Positions 20,201 to 32,200 of a DNA stretch of 64,000 nt are shown here, piece after piece. Position 1 is the first letter of the stretch, and the number at the start of each line of letters is the position of its first letter. Under the pieces are notes generated by a model, which ran no database searches, was not told where the DNA came from, and saw only the letters and a program-made list of their open reading frames with translations. Position numbers and translations under genes: made by a program. Source of the DNA: Takakia lepidozioides (taxonomy: Eukaryota > Streptophyta > Takakiopsida > Takakiales > Takakiaceae); contig CM060731.1 in NCBI GenBank assembly GCA_030704615.1, positions 42,718,001 through 42,782,000 on the forward strand, given 5' to 3'.

Positions 20201-23200
20201 AAGCTAAAACCGCGAGCTACATGATGGGAAGAAGAAATCTGATGGGAGATTTTACAGGCTTCAATGAGAAAGGAGGAGTGGACTTTGTTGGGCAGAGAGA
20301 GGGTGACGGGGTGGTAATGGATTTGACAGGCAGTGAGGTTACTACAAAGGATGTCAAGCCAGAGTCAAAGGATTTGATTGGAGAGTTCACAGTTGAGGCC
20401 AAGTCCCCTTCTGAAGCATGGAGGCTGTTTTCTCAGCAGTTTTTAAAGCGCTGCAGGAACTTCCCGGACCTGTATAAATTTCTCCAATCTATTTGTCCTC
20501 ATGCTGTAGACCACATCAGTGAGAGGGGGTCCCCACCAGAATTGGACCATGAACAGTCTGAGGATGGCAATGATGGACGATCTGACAAGGGAGAAAATTG
20601 TACTACCAATGGGGCAGGTGGGGGAAATTTATTGGAATGCAGCCAAGTTATTGAGGATGTAGAAGGTATCGGTCAGAACAAGTCATGCGGTGGGACAGGA
20701 AAGGTGGTCCACACAAGGAAACGTACAAGTGATGCATTGGAGATTCTGTTGTATAAAAGATTGGAGGAGAGAATGGGTGAGAATCGATTTGGGCTTGATC
20801 TACCAGTAGTGCAGGACTTAATCAAAGCTCTTGCAGCCGGTGAGACCGGTAAGCGTTGCTCTGACGAAGAGGGGCAAGCGATCAAGGAGGAAGCTAAGTG
20901 GGAAACCCCAGGCCCCCCTACGTGGGCTTTGAGACTCAGGGACAGGGCAAGGGAGAAACCGGCAGGAGAAGCAGGTAGAAACAATGCTCTTCCAGGGGTG
21001 GGTGAAGGCAAAGCTGACAAGCCTTGTACTGAGAAAGAGGTGCAAGCAACCAATGAAGAAGCAAAGTGGGATACCCCAGGGACCTGGGCGTTGAGACTCA
21101 GGGAGAGGGCAAGGGAGAAACCGGAAGCAGGTGGAAGTAAGGCTCTTCCAGGGGTGGGTGAAGTTGAGGCGGACAAGCCTTGTGCTGAGAAAGAGGGGCA
21201 AGCAATCAAGGAAGAAGCAAAGCGGGATACCCCAGGGCATCCTACCTGGACTTTGAGACTCAGGGAGAGGGCACGGGTGAAACCGGCAGTAGAAGAAGCA
21301 GGTAGATTTACTGGCCCAACTGAAAATTGTGGATGATGGCATCTTGGGTCAGGGTGACTGGTTTACATGTGTGTGGAAGTTTTGTGAAGAGGGGAAGCAG
21401 GAGAGAGAAAGAAAGAAACTGTATAAAATATCCACAGGAAGCTGAAAATATGAATAAAAGAAATTCCACTAGGGACCTCCAGAGCCCATGGGGAAAAAGC
21501 AGTGGAGAAAGAGTTATTGTTTGGCTGTTGTGTATAGCATTTCTCTAGCTGATGGAGGAATGTTTCGTTGAAGTGTGCCATTTTGTATGTGTCACTGTAT
21601 ACTTTGAATGTTTGATGTCCTTTGTTCATGCTTTGTTACTTGCAGCTATCACAGGTGGGGAGAAAGGAAGGAACAAACCAACTTCAGAACCAGTGATGGG
21701 AGAGAGGGTGCAAGATGATGTGACTATGAAGAAGAGGCCGCAAGATGATGTGGCTATAGACATGTTAGATGATCTTGAATTGCCAACCACGGCAGTCAAG
21801 ACAGCTGCAAATGAGGGGCCGAATGAAAGTATTACGTTGGTAGAAGAGCGTCCACCCCCACCCAGGGGGCAGCCCCTTGGGAAAAGCCTTCCTGTGGAGC
21901 TTGTTGGAGATGTGCTTCAAGTATGTGCACTAGTACCAAATGTTCATTTACACCAGTCTTTATTTAATTACCTCATGGTTGTTTGCAGCTTCAGTCTTGA
22001 AGTCAGTATATGCAATCTGCAATAGCGAGAGTTTTGCTTGTTTCTAACAAGCATACATCATCCGCATGCCACCTTTCCACCTTCCCCAGTAGGTCTCCTC
22101 TTACCAGGTGGCTTGTAGAGATGTCTTCATTGGCATGTGAGGACCTGAAATATAGCTGTATTGGGTGTAGCATGATATACTTGTGGGGTGTTAACTGGAA
22201 TTCTGCAGCAGAGTGTTTCCCAAACCCCACCTGATAGAGAAGGGGAACCAAACTCACATCCTTGATCAATACAACATGACAGAAGACTCAAGTAAATTGA
22301 ATTGTTTGTTTACAATTTGTGGGCCTTTCAGCTCGGGGCTCTTTGAAGGTCTATCAAATCTGTTGATGACTGGTTTACTTGTATGCTCCTACAGAATTAA
22401 TCAACTACATTGTCAATTTGTGTGATGACTAAGAACTGAAGTTGGCATTTTGTTATGAGGCATTGCATCTGACATGACACATCTTGGAGCTGCTACAGGT
22501 CTGGCAGTTTCTCTATCGTTTCTCTGAAGTAATTGGGCAAGAGTCAGTCCCTGCCTTAGAGGACTTGGAATCAGTGCTGCTCGGCATCGGGCCAGTTCAT
22601 TCAAGGGGGGAACCAGTGCAAGTTCTGGGTGAAGAAGGAACTTCTCTGCCCAGCGAAGGTATAGGGAACAGGGTACAAAGCAAAAACCAAGAGCTGGCAG
22701 ATGTGAAACCTGGCGTTGCAGGGGGGTTTGTGGCAGGAGAACTTGAGAGGCAGAGGGTTGGCGGAGAAGGAAGAACTAGTGGATGCGATTATACTGGTGC
22801 GAAGCAGCCTGCCATTGCGGAAAGGTCACCAGAGGGTTTAGATGTTGAGATGGAGAAAGCTAGTATGAAACTGGCGGATGAAAAATGGGTGGCTGAGGTC
22901 AAGAACAGAGTGCCCAATGAAAACAAGGGTACTCAACGATTTCAGGGGGATTTCTGTGCAATTGAGGAACTTGTAGCATTTGGGGATGGGACATTGAGTG
23001 ACAGTCTCCAGAAGGTGGCTGACGTGCACATACCTTTACTGAAATATCTGCTGTCAGATTTGCAGTTTTGTGTTTCAGGTGCTTCCACTGATGGGGAATT
23101 TGAAGAGCTCAGAAGAAGGGGAAGAAAGCGAATTGGGGAGACAGCACCCCTTCCAACAGAGTTTGGGGAGGACCTTCCTATAAACGAGGTAACTTGGCCA

Positions 23201-26200
23201 GAACTTGCTCGTCGGTACCTTGTCATTGTGATGGAGATGAGGAAAAGCGACAACATTGCAGAGTTGAGACCTGATAAGCGCAACAAGCTGGCCAGATGCT
23301 TTCAAGGAGACGGTGGCGTGTTGTGTGGGGCTGTAGAGGGAGTTGTTGGTGTGGAAAGTGATGCTCAGGTCAGAGTTCTTAACTTTCTCCTAAAGGTCTT
23401 TAGGAAGAAGAATGCTGTTTTGATGTTTTGATGTTTGGTTTCAGCATTTTCACTACTTTCTGAGTTGTTGTATATGAGAAGTTTGTATTTTGTTTCAATT
23501 TGCCTTTGGTGTTATAGGATAGTGTAAGCAACCAGGTGCGCTCATCTTGTTGCCGTGGGAGTCTCAAGCTGCAATTTGCATACTGTCTAACAGGTTTCTC
23601 CGAAAGACAGAGTACAGTACAAGCAAAAAAGTAGTTAGATGGTATGGATTGCCCTCAAATTTCCTGCACATCTTCAGGTGCTAGCAGAGGCAGAGAAGGA
23701 GATTTTAACTCGATTGACTGTCACTCCACCCCTACTGTGCGATGGATCAATCCAACCAGCTAGTCGAGCACCTTTGGTTGAGCAAGAGAAGGACAGCGAG
23801 AATCTCGAGGAAATCCCTCAGTGGGTGGAAATTTTAGAGCCTGTGCGCAAAATGCAGACAAATGTTGGTTCCAGGATCAGGAACAAAGTTCGGGAAGCAC
23901 TGGAGCTGGAGATACCTGATTGGGCCAGAACAACTCTGGAATGGTCAATAAGTAAGGATGTCTTTAAGGGCAATGCGTCAGGCCCAACTAAGGTATAGTT
24001 TGGCAGACCAACAGGATCCAGATACACTAAGTTCATCATTGCAACATGTAAATGTGTAAGTGGAACAAGGTAAGGATACAAATTATGGACTTGGGGTTGT
24101 GATGAGGTTCAGGTACTTCAAGCTGTTGTAGTGTACTTGTTCTGTGGAACAAGGGTAGAGTTGATAAGTTTAATTGGGCTGGAAAATGTCACTCACTTGT
24201 GTAGAGATATGACTTGGACTCTACAATGTTTAATGTGCCTCGTAGCTGGTAGGATGGTCTGGTCATTATCTCAAGTTGACGTCACTGTCTATTTACAGAG
24301 AGCTGTGGTGGAGGTTTTGGCACAATTTTATGGGGAAGATTTCAAGCCTAATAAACCCGCTCGGGAGCGGAAACCAAAGAAGCTAGCCCCTTCTCCTGAA
24401 CATCTGATGCAGCGTTGCCGAATCGTTCTACGCCAGGTGGCAGATGCTGATAAGTCAGAAGTGATTTGCAATATGATGGAAGGCCCCAATGGACGTAAGT
24501 TGCGTGCTATGGTGGCTCGGCCCCTTGATTTTCGAACAATTGATGCACGCCTTGCCGCCGGGGCTTATGGGGGCTCACCAGATGCATTCGCAGCTGATGT
24601 GCGACAGGTATGGGGCACCCTTCCGCAACTGCAACTGTGCTGTTTCAATTTTGGCCTCACTTTGGATTTCTTTTAGGAGTTCTGTATGGAAAGGGGACCC
24701 ACTGGCATGAGTTACTATTCTGAAGCTCAACAACTGTGGCAGATATGGAGGAACGTGGAGATTGTGCACAAGAGTGGCAGTGACATGGTGGAGCTTGCCA
24801 CCTCCCTGTCTCACCTATTCGAAAATCTCTACAATAAGCAGGTTGTGTTTCTGTGTAGTTGTTCTGAGTCCGGTTTGGAATGAAATCAAAGAGTTGTGCA
24901 ACCCTAGGCAGGTTCGATTGTGCGACCATGGTTGCAAGCATCGCATTTTGCTTAGTGACTGTGTCACAATGCCAAACCTGCCGAAGTTCTTCATTTGTGT
25001 ATGACTATGTCTGATGTTCTGGTTGCTGACTGTTTGCCCATGGCCTGCATCACTCTCTCCCACATGATGCCTGCAGTCTATTGATTCTTAAATGTATCTT
25101 TAGTCTCTGTGCTTGGTTCCTGGCATAAGCTCACTGTAAGCCAAAGCTGCAGCTCTTCAGTGACACATACTTACCTTTCCCTTACCAGGGTCCTAAGCAA
25201 TGTCTAAGTTGCTCCACAGTTCCGGGTTGAGGAGGGCAATTTGGATAGGTTATCTCTAGAGGATAGTATTCATGGAGTGTGCAACCTACATGAGGTGGAG
25301 TCTCGACCACTTCTCTTTAGCCGACCAGTGTCCTTCCGATCAGAAGTAGACTGTCTTCTCAGAGGTGTCATCCGTGTTGAGAGGCCTTTAGCTCTGAAGA
25401 CCAGAAGTGCCTAGCATAGCAGGGTACCTCTCCATCCCAAGAGTTAGTTAGGCTGCATTTTACCAAGTTCCTGAGAGCCTGAAGTCTTCATTACATATGG
25501 AACTTCCTTTTGGTCTAAATGCCCTTTGGATTCCTGTGGATGTAATATCTTGTTTTTTCGTTTTCTCCCTCCCCCTGTTCCTTCAGAATTTAGTGGAGGA
25601 CATGGATGGCCCAAGTTCAGTGAGGCCACAGCACAAACTAAGAGTAGGCTGCCTTCTGTAGCTCTCCATGATTTGTTTATTGACTGTTTGTTTGTGATCC
25701 GTATCAGCAGTTGAATCAGTTGCTGTAATCTTAGCAATGTTGTCAGGGATTTTGTTTAAATTGCCAAACTCCGACTGTTGCAGGTTATAAGCTTGATCAA
25801 GGGTGTTCTTGAATCAAATGGGAAACCCAGCAACTCTAACAAAGATGTCAATCTTCCTGAAGGACATATGTTGGAGATGCCAACACATACAGGGACTGAG
25901 ATTCCAGAAAAGCCTGTGGATGGCAAGCTTCTCAAGGCTCGCTGGGAGGATGATGAAACATGTCGAATGTGTGGAGTAGATGAGGACTACGAAAGCATTA
26001 TGTTGTGTGATGGGTGTGATTCTCAATATCACACATACTGCTTACTTCCTCCCCTTGAAAAGGTTCCTGATGGAAACTGGTTCTGCCCAGCATGTGTTGC
26101 TGTTGAGAAGGGCTTCCCAGAGGCGCCCGCAGTAGTTGCAGAGGGAGAGGTGGCAGGCACAGGAAAGGAAGGAGAAAGGCTTCCTGGGGGACTGGAATTG

Positions 26201-29200
26201 GAAGATGAGCAGTTCCATAATCATGGGATTACAGGGGATTGTGCTGTCGGAAAGGACAAGGCACTGCATGGAGGTCAGGTACCTGTTGTGGAGGGTTCAG
26301 TCCAAGCATTGCTGAAGAGGATGAAGGAGAAAGAGTACTGGCATTTGAGTCTGACGGATGTAAGAATCTGTTACTCCTCACTTCAAATAATACCTTGAGT
26401 CTCAGATAATGCTTTCACTGTCAATACAGTAAGGAAATGGTAGCATCCAACAGATGGCCTATTGGGTGGGCTCACTTATAAGCAGTTGTGGGTTCAAAGC
26501 CACATAAGAATGTTGGATATCACCCATTATAGCCATGAAAGGGGGTCGTTGGGTCACCATTCATCTAATGCATGGGTACCGGGGACTTTCGGGTTCTTGG
26601 GGGAGGTTTGGGCAACCGCGGTGCCCTGGTTATGGCCGTTAGAAGGTGCCCACATTCCAAACAGAAGGCAGTAGGCCTTCGGGTGAAGTGACACCATAAA
26701 TTTGGCAGGAGTCAACCTTCACCTTTTTTAGAAAAAATTTTGAAGGGAGAGAGGGAAAGGGCACAGCTACAGGGCCTGAGAAAAGGGAGAGCACCCTGGA
26801 ACCTCACGGTCAGCAAACATGTTTCATGGTGGATGCCCAGAAAGCAGTTCCACTCATGCTGGTGCTTTGGGGTTTGATGGCTAGGTTGGATCACTGTGCT
26901 GTCCAAACTGGCCTGCCTACTGTTGCAGGACCCAGGGCTGCTCAGTGTACTTTTCTTTCAACTTCGAACGAGTTGTGTGTTAACGATTCTTCCTTTTTTG
27001 AATGTCTTTTTGGTCTTATGAGTTTGGCTGTGACCAAATTTGTAACTAGTGTGACCATAACTTAGGGTCCAAATAATGTATAAATAAAGTAAAGGAAGGT
27101 CAATATCTAGAAGTCATCACTGGATGTTCAAGAGGACAGTCAAGCAATTATGTCACGGACTGTCAATGGGTGGATAGGACACAGAAGTAGCCTCATCACA
27201 GAGAAAAATGTCAATCTTTGTTGGCATAGTGTTGAAGTTATTTGTTTGTTAACTCACTATGCTTATGGTACATTGGCTTTTGCTTGCTGGGTTGGGTCCA
27301 ACCACCAGAGGGTTTTCCTTTTGAAGTTTCTTTGCGATGAAGCACTGAACACTCTCCAAGTTCGCATGCACCTGGAGAAGAGTGTTGACTTGGCTTGTGA
27401 GCTACAGCAGCAACTTCGCACACTAGTTGCCAGTCAGCAGAGAGATGTAGAAGCTGCAAGAGGGGAGCGACAGCAGGCAGTGCTGGCTGATCAGCGGAAG
27501 CATGGAGGGCAGGGGAAAGTTTCTGACCGAGAGGTTCGGCAGCACAGGCAGATTATGAGTACTTCTTCAGGACCAAATTCCCAGGCAAATGACCAAGATG
27601 AAGTTACGTTAGACACTTGGGCCACAAGGCTAAGAAGGCGGCATTTTGAAGCAGGGACTGGAATTGTGAGCCCTGGTTTATCGCAAGTTCTGAAGGATGA
27701 GGCTACCGTGGTGCATGTGGAGGACAGCAATGGTAAGTCAGGAGAGCAGCCCACATGTGAAGAGACTGGGATAGTGGAGAATCTTAGCCCTGTTTCCTTG
27801 CAAGTTTTACAGGACAATTCTGAAACCCCCGTGTGTATGGAGAAGAGCCAGGGGATGTCAAAAGAGAAAGAAATGTGTGATGGCGTTGGGACAGTGAAAA
27901 TTGATGAAGGTTTAAACAGGGAAGGATATGAGGTAGTAGAAGCTCATGTTTCAGACAAGAACGTCGGAACTGGAATGTCACATGGCAGTGATGTTGTATT
28001 TGATCACAGAACTACAGGAGAATCTCAACTGATGGGACGAAAAAGTTTGATCACAAGTGATAGCTTAGTAGCTGACTCAAAAAAGAGGAAGTTTTCAGAT
28101 GCTTGTGTGACAGATGGGACAAGTGAACAAGCAACAGTTGTCGCTCTCCAGGAGAAAGGGGAGAAAGTCTTGGAGGGGGACACTGGGAGCAGTATCAAGC
28201 GTCTTAAGGCGGACAATGTGCTGGAAGGATCTAAGAACAAATGTGAAAGCAATGCTGACTGTGAAGGGGAGCATGTTGCACAGGTGTCCAGTCTCAAGAG
28301 AGAGGGGATAAAGTTGGATGGAGTATCAAACCTTCATAGGGAGGAGCCTCTGTCTGAGGTGTTTGGTGGAAAGGTGTCTGAGAGGGTTGAGGAGAAGCAA
28401 CCAATTTGTGAAAATATCATTCACCTACCCGAGGTTAGTCAAGGGTCTGGTGAGACTCTCAATCATGGAGAGGAATGTAAAGGTCTCCCAAATATATCAG
28501 AGAGCCATGGTGAAGCTTTCTGTGCTGTAGGTGGTGAAGCTCAGGTTATCGCCTCCTCTTTCTTGCAATGCCCTACAGAGACACACCAGCCTGGTTTAGT
28601 GTTAAATGATACATCAGAGATAGGAGGGGTCAATTTGCAATGCACAGTTGAGAGAAGAGTTGATGTGGAAGGTGAGTGTGGATTGGCAACTGAGGAAACC
28701 AGTCTTTCCCCGGTGACTACTGGGACTGACAACATTACTCATGAGATAGGGATGAGCGATTTGAAAGGGAAATTGAGGCTGAGTACTGAGACACCTGAAT
28801 CTGGAAGAAAGGGTTTGGTACGGTCATGTCGCAGCAAGCAATCTGAGTATGCCAGTTTTAGTGGGACTGGTGGGAAAAGGGCCACTAAGTGTGAAAAAAT
28901 TGCTGATGATTGCCTGCTAGCAAGCATGCTGAAACGGAAGGTGGAGGTGAAGGCTCTGAACTCACGGATGGGTAGTGGTTATGGTGGTGAGAAACTGAAG
29001 AAGCCTAGGAGGGAGGTTGCAAACTCAGTGAAGTTCCACTGTAATGGTGCCGAAAATGGGGATGTTGATGATCTCCGACCAGAGGAAGTTGAGGTGCCTA
29101 TGGCTGTAGCAGATTCCAGCCTGTCAGAAGACCTGCAGTCTGAGGAAGCACTATCATGCTATGGCAAGTCAAAAGTTGTTCTGTCGGAGGATGTTGAGTA

Positions 29201-32200
29201 TGCGACACTTGAAAATCATGGAAATTTGAAGGTCAATGAGGGAATCGCAGCAAAAGCCAATGCTGGAGATTTGCTGGATGCAGAAATAGCAAGGGTAGAG
29301 GCTAAGCTTTTCAATGCAAGTTTGCGCAGGGACCATTTGGGTACAGATGACCTGGGACGAGAATATTGGGCCTTTGGTGGGTCTGATCAGAGGCCATGTT
29401 TAGTGGTTGGCAAATGGATCTCTGCATCAAAATCACAGTTGGAAGAAGGTTTGTAACATATTGTAGTAATGACAAAAGATTGTGTAGGTTTGTGAGGCTT
29501 TTGCATGGAGGCAGTCTTAAGAGGGGCAGAGGAGAGTGGGGGTCTTTCTGAAGCTTGAGCAGTCCTCCATCTATTCGATTAAAGTCGGGTTCTCCTTCTT
29601 TGCGACACAGCTTGGTCTTTTGAAGAGATTAGCTGCTTAAAATGACGGAAAGTTTTTGGGCCTTCCAGTTCCATTGAACTTGTCCATAGTATATTGACTT
29701 GTTATTTTGTGGTTTGGATGCTCAGATGGTAAACTTAACAGGATTGGAGATGAAGATGAGTTGGGCTGCCAATGGTGGGCTTACAAAGGGGATGGATCCC
29801 TCGATGCATTGTTTGCATGGCTGAGGCCTAGAAGCCGCCAAGAGAGAGCACTCAGAGCGTCTCTCACACAGTGGCGGAGGTCTGTGTTCACCAAGCATCA
29901 AAAGCAGCATATGCCTGGGACTCTCAATGAGCCAATTGATCGTCATCCTCATGCACTGCAACCTGAGTTGCCAAGCAAACATAGCACTGAGTCAGGTTAC
30001 CCCATCGAGATGACTGCTTTCCAGAAACAGCCTGCCAGAATAATTGCCCACAATTTTCCAGGTATGAAAGCAACAGCTATTCTTCGGCGCAAGCCTGGTG
30101 GTGTGTTACGATCTAAAATTGTCACGAAAGATGGGAGTAAAACTTCTCAGCTGGAGACTAAACTGAACCGCTGCGAGTGCCTGGAGCCTGTCTGGAAATC
30201 CAGGTGCCATTGTCAGACTTGCCACGAAACATTTGATTCTTCTGCAGAGCTTCAGACGCATCAGAAAGTTTGCGCCAAAGCAGGCAGACCTGGTAGGAAG
30301 TCGTTGGAAAGAGGTCCATCTCCCAAGTTGCTCATTTCCAAGGTTAGGAGGAGCAAGGGGATGGCTGGTAAGTGGGCTGTCAAGGGTAAGAAGTCACTTG
30401 TAGTTGAGGGAAGGAAAGGAACCAAACAATCCAAGGCCGGGAAGAAGAAAGAAAGGAAGTCAGAAATTGGGAAGAGAAGGTCTGATAGGGCCAAATGGAT
30501 TGTCAATGTCAAGACCACACCCACCCTTGTTGGAGAGATTGAGGAACTACAAGCTGATGATGAAGAGAACATGCTGGTGAGTGAAGAAGAACCAGAGCTT
30601 TTGTCTGTGTATAAGGAGTCTGTCAGGGCTAAGAGATTAGCACTATCCATGCCAGTGGAACCCCTTACAATTAGGGGCGATCAGGACATGCAGGACGAGA
30701 CTATGGACCCTTTCTTCCATCGAGACAGTCCACCGAACGGCATCATGGAGGGTTCTGGGGACGAGAATGTTTCCTTTCTAACACCTGTTGAGCATGAATG
30801 GGGCCCAAATCTTCAGTCAGGAAAATCTGAAATGAAACAGAAAAAGGAAGGGTTGCGAGGTGGTCCAGGAAAGGTTGCCAAACAGTCATTAAAACAGACA
30901 GCAGCAGAGGAGGCTCTTGCGTCTTTTGACTATGCCTCCATGCCAATGAGTTTCTCCACCCCAAATTCAACACGAGATAGAATATTGCAAATTGGGTGCT
31001 TTGATGAGCAGTGCCCCACATTTGCACCTGCCCTATATTGTGCACCTGCATTTGATCCTTCTCTCATGATCCAACCATACTACATGTGCATGGACAGGAT
31101 CCCTTCAATTGATAATGATGTCTTTTCTTTTACCTCTCCTCCTCTATCACATGTAGTTAGCCCGTCTCAGGAACCGGAACCTGTCAAGGAATTTGACCTC
31201 CAAAAATTAAAGATTATCTCATCGTCTGCTGATCAACATTCTGGAAAACAGCAAGTTGAATTGCATGCTACTCCTGAAGGTGAAGAGGAGGTTGTTGACG
31301 TAGGAACTTGCTGGGGTAATCGCTGGGACTTGGTAGCCAGTTTACCTCCCTTGGCAAGCCATGCTAGCAGAAAATCCCTTGAAGAGGCTGAAGGGAAGGA
31401 CCCTGGCTCTTACACAGTTGGAGAGGTTGCTACTGTCACTGGAGACACGCTGCCATCAGATTCGTTGCAAGTGTCGGGCATTGAAGGTATTCAGAGAGGA
31501 TTCCAGAGCACAATTTCTGAGCTACCCTGTGAGCCAGAGAAAGACATGCCTGTTGCTGGAGTTGGGAAGAAACCAAAGAAGTTCCCCGTCTCGGAAGCCT
31601 CACTGCGGCCCCTGGTTGGTGAGCAGCAAGGAATACTCAGAGGTATACAAATACGACTGTTGGACATAGAGGCAGCCATGGCGAGGGATGTGTTGGAGCC
31701 CGTGAGGTCTTCTTCTGGCAGGCGTCGGGCATGGCGGTCACTTGTCAAGTCTGCCAAATGCATTTATGAGGTATTTTCTGACTGCATTGTAGTAGACCTG
31801 TATCTATGTCCCAATGTAAGTCAACAAGCTGTGTAGACGGCAGTCATAGCAGAGAACTTTGAAGGGAGCATATGGTAATAAAAGATCTAGTTGTAAAAAT
31901 CTTCTTAAGATAATCATGGACACCTAAGGACTGTTTCCAATCTGTGCCCTATTGATATAGACTGCAGAGCTCCTGATAAACTTGAAGACCTGGACATGAG
32001 GGCTGTTTGGAGACATTCACGTTGAGCACTGCATGTATGTTATGCTCATTATGTAGGTCTTTGAGCATGTCTTATTACAATGAGATAATACACATTGTAT
32101 GCCATATGAATTGGGGTCTAAATACAGAGAAAGTCTGGGGCACTATAAACCATGTGGATATTTTCGAAGGCAGGTTTGGGTGCACAAACGTTCCATAACC

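Noticed and set aside
20673-21342. Two long minus frames (178 and 174 codons)
   Set aside because: They are the reverse of the tandem-repeat part of the MBD9-like exon; repeats without stops on one strand often leave the other open.
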